DNA of 10,963 bases from Streptomycetaceae bacterium (GTDB lineage: Bacteria > Actinomycetota > Actinomycetes > Nanopelagicales > Nanopelagicaceae), in the NCBI GenBank assembly GCA_027490415.1, contig JAIXYD010000068.1, positions 1 through 10,963 on the forward strand, read 5' to 3'. Of the stretch, positions 5,750-10,963 are shown in pieces (within the stretch, counting starts at the first letter, position 1; each line of letters begins with the position of its first letter). The position numbers were made by a program, and so were the translations under genes. The notes below the pieces were generated by a model, which was given only the letters and a program-made list of their open reading frames with translations, had not been told where the DNA came from and did not search any database.

Positions 5750-7246
5750 ATGGTGATTAGCGCGCTCAATCCAGATTTAGATTCCGTTACAACATCTGAT
5801 GTTATTGTTATTAGCTACATCATTCTCCCAGCAAATGACAACGGCGATAGCGAGATCATTTTCAACGCTCATCCCGCACTAGTAAAAAAGATCGAAAAGC
5901 TATTTGCTATCGAGCTACGAGATGAACTGACCTTCTTTACCCCGACTGGAAAAGCGGGAGAGCTTAATGAAATCCCAGTAAGTGCTGCAGATAGTCCAGT
6001 AGAGAAAATTATTCTATTGGGGCTTGGCGATCAATCGCTTGCCTCATTTCGAACTGCTGGTGCGGTGCTTGGTCGCAAGGTCCGGGGCGCTGAGAAAAAC
6101 TTTGCAACCATAGCTCCAACAAAGCGAGATGAAATTATTGCTTTTGCAACCTCTGCAGTACTAGGTGAGTACACCTGGAACCAAAAGAGCACTGCCAAAC
6201 CATCGTCTTCAGAAATAGAAATTGTTACAGCAGATGCAGAACCCGTTAGCTATGCCAGCGTCATCTCTGGTGCTGTCTGCCGCGCTCGCGATCTCATTCA
6301 CACACCTTCCAATATCAAAACACCTCTATGGATGGCTAACCAAGCACGAGCGATTGCATCTGAATACGGCCTTGAGATCAACGTCATTAGTGGAACTGCA
6401 CTAAAAGAATTTGGTGGCCTTAGGGCAGTTGGTAACTCTTCGCCAAATCCTGGTCCACGATTTATTCATCTTACCTACACACCAAAAAGTGGAAAGAAAT
6501 CTGCACGAATGCCTCATGTGGTTCTTGTTGGAAAAGGAATTACATTCGACACAGGTGGAATCTCACTCAAGCGTCCATATGACACGATGATGGCGATGAA
6601 GAGCGACATGGCAGGTGCGGCAGCAGCACTTGCAACAATAAGTGCGCTTCCTCAGCTTGGTGCGCAAGTAAAAGTGAGCGTCTTGATGATGTGTGCTGAA
6701 AACGCACTTTCTGGAACTTCCCAGCGGCCTAGCGATGTCATCAAACACTACGGCGGAAAGACTGTAGAAGTGATCAATACAGATGCAGAAGGACGCCTAG
6801 TTCTCGCAGATGGCTTAGCGTATGCAGATATCAATCTCGATCCAGATTATGTTGTAGATATTGCAACACTCACTGGAGCTGCAACTCTTGGACTTGGTCG
6901 TCAATATGCTGCGATGTACACAAGAAATTCTCACCTTGCTCGCACAATCTCTGAAATCGGAGAACGCACAGGAGACCGCGTTTGGCACATGCCGCTCATT
7001 GATGATTACACAGATGGATTAGAGAGTGATATCGCCGATCTCAACCACACCGCCGATAAAGGTCACTATGGCGCAGGTTCAGTGACGGCGGCGCTATTCC
7101 TTGAACAATTTGTTGGCGATCGCCAGTGGGTTCACCTAGATATTGCAGGCACTGCCCGTAGCGAGAGCGATTCTGGAGAAAACCCTAAAGGCGGAACCGG
7201 TTTCGGCGTGCGATTGCTCGTGGAGTGGCTAACATCCCTCTCATGA
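5750..7246 (+). CDS. pepA: Leucyl aminopeptidase (M17 family)
   Basis: Cytosolic dizinc exopeptidase that removes N-terminal residues, usually leucine, from peptides; works as a hexamer in peptide turnover. The 498-residue length is normal. The N-terminal alpha/beta domain (about 15-165) precedes the catalytic domain, where the ligands and active-site residues are visible: VGKGITFDTGGISLK with K262, D267 and K274, then D286 in MKSDMAG, and the M17 signature NTDAEGRLVL with D345, E347 and R349. Spacing follows the E. coli enzyme with one extra residue between K274 and D286. The start could be ATG 5750 or the next codon, GTG 5753, which lies six bases after TAGCTT and so would fit a leaderless start; the protein changes by one residue only. 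The methyltransferase follows with an ATGA overlap. Assignment is firm. Confidence 0.95.
   Translation: MVISALNPDLDSVTTSDVIVISYIILPANDNGDSEIIFNAHPALVKKIEKLFAIELRDELTFFTPTGKAGELNEIPVSAADSPVEKIILLGLGDQSLASFRTAGAVLGRKVRGAEKNFATIAPTKRDEIIAFATSAVLGEYTWNQKSTAKPSSSEIEIVTADAEPVSYASVISGAVCRARDLIHTPSNIKTPLWMANQARAIASEYGLEINVISGTALKEFGGLRAVGNSSPNPGPRFIHLTYTPKSGKKSARMPHVVLVGKGITFDTGGISLKRPYDTMMAMKSDMAGAAAALATISALPQLGAQVKVSVLMMCAENALSGTSQRPSDVIKHYGGKTVEVINTDAEGRLVLADGLAYADINLDPDYVVDIATLTGAATLGLGRQYAAMYTRNSHLARTISEIGERTGDRVWHMPLIDDYTDGLESDIADLNHTADKGHYGAGSVTAALFLEQFVGDRQWVHLDIAGTARSESDSGENPKGGTGFGVRLLVEWLTSLS
7230..7235 (+). promoter_or_regulatory. Possible internal leaderless promoter for the O-methyltransferase
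   Basis: TAACAT inside the end of the aminopeptidase gene is followed by seven bases (CCCTCTC) and ATG 7243. The spacing equals that of other leaderless-type starts here and no Shine-Dalgarno is near. The ATGA overlap alone could also serve by translational coupling. Confidence 0.35.
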
Positions 7247-7875
7247 TCAACCAGATTGACCCTCACGCTTACTCCGAAAGCTTTATTGGAGAGAGCGTCG
7301 ATAAAACTCAGGCACGAGCTCGTGGCGGTGAAGTGGGCGCAATTGATGTGACTCCGGGCGTTGGTGCTTATCTGCGACATCTTGCGCACATTCTCGATGC
7401 ACAATCTGTTGTCGAAATTGGAACTGGTTCTGGAGTCGGCGCGCTCTGGGTTCTTGAAGGAATGTTGCCAAGTGGAACTCTGACATCTATTGATGGCGAG
7501 CAAGAACACTCTGCGATCGCAAAGATTGCATTACAAGATGCACAGATTGCGCAATCACGTTTTCGTCTAATTACAAATCCTGCGATTGAAGTGATGACAA
7601 AGCTTGCTGATCGCGCCTACGATCTCGTCATATTTAGAGACAATGCAGAAGATTTGCAGGATGCAATAGTTGAAGCTCATCGGATTCTGCGCAGTGGTGG
7701 CGTCTTTGTTATCGATAACTTCTTTGGTGGTGCCAAGGTCAATGATCCCGCCCAGCGCGACCCGAAGACGATTGCCCTCCGTGATGCTGGGAAACTCCTT
7801 AAAGGGGAGACCGAAAAGTGGGTGACTTCACTCATTCCCCTTGGGGACGGTTTGTTACTTGCAACGAAATTGTAG
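7243..7875 (+). CDS. Class I SAM-dependent O-methyltransferase (Rv1220c/COMT-like)
   Basis: The 210-residue protein has the Rossmann core of catechol-O-methyltransferase-like enzymes. A helical N-terminus with VTPGVGAYLRHLAHIL (36-51) precedes motif I VVEIGTGSGVGALW (56-69), the acidic SAM-ribose position SIDGEQEH (82-89), then YDLVIFRDNAED (126-137) and GGVFVIDNFFGG (152-163). It matches the methyltransferase found next to sigE-htrA in Actinobacteria. In the usual metal-binding FIDAD motif the first Asp is replaced: the sequence reads IFRDN, with R132. D158-N159 of the second metal site remain. The metal site may therefore be altered, or D133 may take over. The substrate is unknown. The start is ATG 7243, sharing ATGA with the aminopeptidase stop; a GTG at 7225 would add six residues. 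htrA begins 12 bases after its stop. Confidence 0.87.
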   Translation: MINQIDPHAYSESFIGESVDKTQARARGGEVGAIDVTPGVGAYLRHLAHILDAQSVVEIGTGSGVGALWVLEGMLPSGTLTSIDGEQEHSAIAKIALQDAQIAQSRFRLITNPAIEVMTKLADRAYDLVIFRDNAEDLQDAIVEAHRILRSGGVFVIDNFFGGAKVNDPAQRDPKTIALRDAGKLLKGETEKWVTSLIPLGDGLLLATKL

Positions 7876-7887
7876 AAAGATATCTCC

Positions 7888-9027
7888 ATGAGCGATCAGC
7901 AACCAATGCAACCAATGGGCACAGGTCCATGGTGGGTGCCGTCTTCAGCGCACGGTAAGGCAAAGTTTGTTACTCGTTCGAATGCTCTTTTGATGGCGGC
8001 CATTGCTGGTTTGGTTGGTGCAGTATTTGGCGCAAGTTCATCAGGTTCACTCTTTGGACATGAAATTAAATTAACATCAGTAAGTTCATCAATCGAGCGA
8101 CCTCCAGGATCTGTTGCAGATATCGCACAGCGAGTCCTTCCTTCCGTCGTTTCAATTTCTGCTCAGAGTGCTTCAGGAGCAGGTACGGGTACTGGATTTG
8201 TCATCGATAGCACTGGTTTTATTCTGACAAATAACCACGTTATTGCAGATGCTGCAGGTAGCACCGGAAGAATTGAAGTTCAGCTCAACGATGGTACAAC
8301 TCTTAATGCAACAATCGTGGGTCGAGATTCTTCTTATGATCTTGCGGTACTAAAAGTTAATCGCACCGGACTTACAGCTCTTACCTTTGGTGATAGCGAT
8401 CAAGTTGCTGTCGGAGATTCTGTGATTGCAATTGGATCTCCGCTTGGCCTCAGTGGAACAGTGACTCTTGGAATTGTTAGCGCTAAAGACCGAGCTGTAA
8501 CTGCAGGAGAGTCAGAAGGGGATAGTTCATATATCAACGCCATTCAGACTGATGCAGCAATCAACCCTGGAAATTCTGGAGGCCCACTCGTTAACTCAGC
8601 GGGTGCGGTGATCGGAGTAAACTCGGCTATCGCAACGCTAGGTTCTTCGGTGCTTTCGTCTCAAGCCGGATCGATCGGTCTTGGATTTGCGATTCCAATT
8701 AATCAAGCTCGTAAGACTGCAGAGCAACTTATAAAGAATGGAAAAGCAACCTATCCAGTCGTAGGAATCTCTGTCGACATGCAATATGCCGGCGATGGTG
8801 CAAGAGTTGCTGATACCTCAAATGCAATTGTGCGAGGGGGTCCTGCAGATAAGGCAGGCCTTCGTGCAGGGGATCTGATTGTTCAATTTGATGGAAGAAC
8901 AATTACAACCCCTCAAGAACTCATCGTAGCTATTCGTTCAAAGAATGTTGGAGACAAGGTCGAGATTAAGTTCATTCGATCTGGAAAAACACTTTCTACT
9001 TCCCTCACTCTGACAGCAGGTAAGTAA
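7888..9027 (+). CDS. htrA: HtrA/DegP-like membrane-anchored serine protease with PDZ domain
   Basis: Extracytoplasmic protease that degrades or senses misfolded envelope proteins. The 379-residue protein has a 31-residue cytoplasmic tail, one transmembrane anchor (about 32-49), a trypsin-like S1C domain (about 75-275) with catalytic H117 (TNNHV), D151 (SYDLAVL) and S230 (NPGNSGGPL), and one C-terminal PDZ domain (about 290-375) containing GGPADKAGLRAGDLIVQFDG. All catalytic residues are intact. The tail is much shorter than the large N-terminal regions of some mycobacterial HtrA proteins. In many Actinobacteria sigE and rseA lie between the methyltransferase and this gene; here only 12 bases do. 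Start ATG 7888; in-frame ATGs at codons 7 and 10 are also possible. tatB follows with TAATG overlap. In HtrA/PepD/DegP nomenclature the exact paralogue is not settled. Confidence 0.93.
   Translation: MSDQQPMQPMGTGPWWVPSSAHGKAKFVTRSNALLMAAIAGLVGAVFGASSSGSLFGHEIKLTSVSSSIERPPGSVADIAQRVLPSVVSISAQSASGAGTGTGFVIDSTGFILTNNHVIADAAGSTGRIEVQLNDGTTLNATIVGRDSSYDLAVLKVNRTGLTALTFGDSDQVAVGDSVIAIGSPLGLSGTVTLGIVSAKDRAVTAGESEGDSSYINAIQTDAAINPGNSGGPLVNSAGAVIGVNSAIATLGSSVLSSQAGSIGLGFAIPINQARKTAEQLIKNGKATYPVVGISVDMQYAGDGARVADTSNAIVRGGPADKAGLRAGDLIVQFDGRTITTPQELIVAIRSKNVGDKVEIKFIRSGKTLSTSLTLTAGK
7900..7917 (+). repeat. Nine-base tandem duplication in the htrA cytoplasmic tail
   Basis: CAACCAATG occurs twice in tandem, in frame, encoding QPMQPM near the N-terminus of the protease. 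It is short, in the unstructured tail, and may vary between strains. Confidence 0.7.
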
Positions 9028-9347
9028 TGGTTGATTTCGGTTTCGGTGAGGTAATTGGACTCGTAATTCTTGCCTTGATTCTTGTTGGCCCCGATCGCAT
9101 GCCACGAGTGGCTTCTGATCTAGCGAAAATGATCAGAAAGGTACGCTCAATGACGAATACTGCAACAGCTGAAATTCGCGAGAATTTAGGGCCGGGATTT
9201 GAAGATCTTAAGCCTGCAGACCTAAATCCAAAGACCTTCATCAAGCGACACGTGACCTCGGTCCTTGAAGATGAAGATGAGAAAGAGCGACAAGGTAAAA
9301 GTGGCACCTCGGCCTTCAAACCAAAAATTGATCCAGATCTACTATGA
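9027..9347 (+). CDS. tatB: Sec-independent (twin-arginine) translocase subunit TatB
   Basis: Part of the Tat receptor complex with TatC that binds signal peptides of folded exported proteins in the membrane. The 106-residue protein shows MVDFGFGEV, with E8 at the conserved TatB glutamate, one transmembrane helix (about 7-21), the GPDRMP hinge (21-26; family form is GPERLP), an amphipathic helix (about 27-53), and a charged, low-complexity C-terminal tail (EDEDEKERQ). The glutamate, the length and the position next to htrA favour TatB over TatA. Its ATG overlaps the htrA stop by one base (TAATG), after CAGGTAAG as a weak ribosome binding site, and its TGA is inside the mrp start (ATGA), so translation is probably coupled across htrA-tatB-mrp. 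tatC is not in the window. Confidence 0.92.
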   Translation: MVDFGFGEVIGLVILALILVGPDRMPRVASDLAKMIRKVRSMTNTATAEIRENLGPGFEDLKPADLNPKTFIKRHVTSVLEDEDEKERQGKSGTSAFKPKIDPDLL

Positions 9348-10465
9348 CAATCATTGAAGGAATCAACGCCGCCCTTGCAACTGTGCAAGACCCAGAGTTA
9401 CATCACGCATTGCCAGAACTCGGAATGGTTGAAAGCGTCAGCGAATCTGGTGGCGTTGTCGATCTAACAATTCTTCTGACAATTTCTGGATGTCCGATGA
9501 AGGATCGACTCACAACTGATATCACTGCCGCTGTTGGTGCAGTAGAAGGCGTGAAGGAAGTTCGAATTAATTTTGGTGTCATGACAGAAGAGGGTCGCAA
9601 CAAGGTAAAACTCCTTGTCAGGGGTGGGCGCGAGAAATTCATTCCTTTTGCACAACCTGAATCTCTTACCCGCGTGATTGGTGTTGCATCCGGAAAAGGT
9701 GGAGTAGGTAAGTCATCCCTTACCGCCAACCTGGCAGTTGCTGCAGCGAAAAAAGGGCTGCGAGTTGGAATTCTCGATGCCGATGTTTACGGTCACTCGA
9801 TTCCTCGCTTAATGGGTCTTCTTGGTGTTCGACCAACAGCAATCGATCAGATGTTTATTCCACCTGAAAGCTATGGTGTAAAAACGGTTTCGATGGAGAT
9901 GTTTAAGCCTGAACGCGCAGATGCCGTTGCTTATCGTGGACCACTGCTCCATCGAGTGCTAGAACAACTTCTTTCTGATGCCTACTGGGGCGATTTAGAT
10001 CTTTTACTCCTCGATCTTCCACCAGGAACGGGAGATTTAGCAATTTCACTCGGTCAACTTATTCCGACTTCCGAGATTCTGGTTGTGACAACACCACAAA
10101 TTGCTGCAGCAGAGGTGGCCGAACGAGCGGGGCGAATTGCCCACCAAATGCATCAAAGAGTCATCGGTGTCATTGAAAACATGTCCGCCTTTATTTGCCC
10201 AAAGTGCGGTGAATCGACTGCGCTCTTTGGCGAAGGCGGCGGAGAAGAAACTTCTGCTCGACTATCTACTCTTGTTGGAGCCGATGTTCCACTTCTAGGA
10301 AAAGTTCCATTTGCACCAGAGTTACGAACTGGTGGAGATTCAGGAGCACCAATTGTTCACGCCGTACCTGAAAGTCCGACTGCAAAGGCGATTATGGCAA
10401 TTGCAGATAAGTTAGTGATTCGAGATAAATCACTACTTGGCGTCAGGCTCGGAATCTCGTCTTAA
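9344..10465 (+). CDS. mrp: Mrp/ApbC-type iron-sulfur cluster carrier ATPase
   Basis: P-loop scaffold protein that binds and transfers Fe-S clusters to apoproteins in the cytosol. The 373-residue protein has an N-terminal MIP18/DUF59 domain (about 5-80) with LTISGCPMKD (46-55), then the ParA/MinD-like ATPase domain with the deviant Walker A SGKGGVGKSS (116-125), DADVYG (145-150), DLPPGTGD (224-231) for Walker B, and ENMSAFICPKCGE (278-290), whose C285-x-x-C288 pair is the bridging cluster-ligand motif at the dimer interface. All key residues are present. It starts within an ATGA overlap with tatB. The last 33 bases overlap the end of the DUF1003 gene on the other strand. Function in Fe-S assembly is from the family; which targets it serves is unknown. 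Confidence 0.95.
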   Translation: MTIIEGINAALATVQDPELHHALPELGMVESVSESGGVVDLTILLTISGCPMKDRLTTDITAAVGAVEGVKEVRINFGVMTEEGRNKVKLLVRGGREKFIPFAQPESLTRVIGVASGKGGVGKSSLTANLAVAAAKKGLRVGILDADVYGHSIPRLMGLLGVRPTAIDQMFIPPESYGVKTVSMEMFKPERADAVAYRGPLLHRVLEQLLSDAYWGDLDLLLLDLPPGTGDLAISLGQLIPTSEILVVTTPQIAAAEVAERAGRIAHQMHQRVIGVIENMSAFICPKCGESTALFGEGGGEETSARLSTLVGADVPLLGKVPFAPELRTGGDSGAPIVHAVPESPTAKAIMAIADKLVIRDKSLLGVRLGISS

Positions 10466-10930
10466 CTCTTCGACAATTTCCTTGGCAATGTCTTCAAGTT
10501 GATCTTTAAGGAAGTCACGCGTTGCCACTTCACCAAGTGCGATGCGAAGACTTGCCAGCTCTCTGGTGAGATATTCAGTGTCAGCCATACTGCGATCATT
10601 ACGAGCACGATCTTCGGCTAAGGCAATTCGGTCTCGGTCCGCCTGGCGATTTTGGGCTAAGAGAATTAAAGGCGCTGCATATGATGCTTGCAGCGAAAGA
10701 ATCAATGTCAGGAAGATAAATGGATATTTATCGAAGCGAATATCTGTAGGTGCCAAGGAATTCCAGAGAACCCACGAGAGCACAAAAACTGTCATATAAA
10801 CCAAGAAACGTGCAGTTCCTAGGAAGCGTGCAAACTTCTCTGAGAGACGACCAAATGCCTCAGCATCAATATTCGGGCGCAAGGTGCGTCGAGTTTCGCG
10901 AGGGGTATCTAATCCATTCTTGCGAGCCAT
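10433..10930 (-). CDS. DUF1003 membrane protein
   Basis: A 165-residue protein of the DUF1003 family, function not established. A basic N-terminus (1-20) is followed by two hydrophobic segments (about 38-58 and 68-93) joined by APTDIRFDKYPF, with LQASYAAPLILLAQNRQADRDR (80-101) as the family core. A long, charged, probably coiled-coil C-terminal helix (about 97-160, rich in E, R, D) would sit in the cytoplasm. Start ATG 10930 has AGGTG five bases upstream on the minus strand. The neighbouring arrangement, mrp convergent with DUF1003 and a magnesium transporter MgtE-type or CBS-domain gene upstream of DUF1003, is common in Actinobacteria, and a possible tail of such a gene ends two bases before this start. 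Its coding end overlaps mrp by 33 bases. Confidence 0.9.
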   Translation of the reverse strand: MARKNGLDTPRETRRTLRPNIDAEAFGRLSEKFARFLGTARFLVYMTVFVLSWVLWNSLAPTDIRFDKYPFIFLTLILSLQASYAAPLILLAQNRQADRDRIALAEDRARNDRSMADTEYLTRELASLRIALGEVATRDFLKDQLEDIAKEIVEELRRDSEPDAK

Positions 10931-10932
10931 CT

Positions 10933-10963
10933 TTACACCTGCCCTTCAACTTCTTGAGTTATA
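10933..10963 (-). CDS. Possible 3' tail of an upstream minus-strand gene (partial)
   Basis: On the minus strand the bases before the DUF1003 start read ITQEVEGQV followed by TAA, ending two bases before the DUF1003 ATG. That spacing suits a gene directly upstream in an operon; an MgtE/CBS-domain gene is the usual one in this place. Ten codons cannot prove it, and the identity is inference from gene order only. Confidence 0.35.
   Translation of the reverse strand, partial: ITQEVEGQV

Noticed and set aside
7132..7509. Minus-strand frame across the aminopeptidase/methyltransferase junction
   Set aside because: It spans two recognised genes in the opposite sense, including their conserved motifs; no independent evidence.
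9005..9729. Minus-strand frames opposite tatB and the start of mrp
   Set aside because: They overlap confidently identified genes with start-stop coupling and show no domain.
1..10963. Horizontal transfer or mobile island
   Set aside because: Base composition looks even, gene order is a conserved actinobacterial core and no transposase, integrase, tRNA or flanking repeat is seen.

Overview
The window reads as a compact stretch of chromosome from an actinobacterium with a low GC content for that phylum (roughly mid-40s percent by eye). The DapD is very close to the mycobacterial enzyme, including the shared C-terminal LHAN. A DUF3117 protein is present, and the order O-methyltransferase, htrA, tatB, mrp, DUF1003 is the actinobacterial neighbourhood seen in condensed form around Mycobacterium tuberculosis Rv1201c to Rv1232c. 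Modest GC, very short spacers, start-stop overlaps and several apparently leaderless starts suggest a streamlined freshwater lineage of the Nanopelagicales (acI) type. The lineage assignment is inference; no rRNA is present.

Positions 1-3783 (+) form a cell-envelope cassette: a 5'-partial ExoA-like family 2 glycosyltransferase, a TagG/Wzm-type ABC permease, its TagH/Wzt-type ATPase, and a secreted SpoIID/LytB-domain protein. The permease/ATPase and ATPase/SpoIID genes overlap, which points to one operon that assembles, exports and perhaps integrates a surface glycopolymer with the wall. It converges on dapD (-), with a 21-base overlap of the coding ends.

Positions 3763-5719: dapD (lysine/diaminopimelate synthesis) is divergent from an SRPBCC-domain gene across only 30 bases that hold two facing leaderless-type promoters. 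Next come a 63-residue protein consisting only of a sigma-70 region 4 helix-turn-helix, and the 59-residue DUF3117 protein with a strong Shine-Dalgarno. A 19-bp palindrome inside the sigma-like gene has its half-site repeated exactly upstream of DUF3117.

Positions 5750-10465 (+) are tightly packed: leucyl aminopeptidase (M17), O-methyltransferase, HtrA-like membrane serine protease, TatB and Mrp/ApbC, joined by ATGA or TAATG overlaps or a 12-base gap. The sigE and rseA genes that usually separate the methyltransferase from htrA are absent. Mrp converges with a DUF1003 membrane protein (-) with 33 bases of overlap, and what may be the tail of a further minus-strand gene reaches the right edge.

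No stretch over 300 bases lacks a gene; the largest gap is 5441-5539. I saw no tRNA, rRNA, CRISPR array, insertion sequence or convincing intrinsic terminator. I did not find a clearly new multi-gene system. The strongest unexplained signals are the stand-alone sigma region 4 protein, its palindrome/half-site pair, and the missing sigE-rseA.
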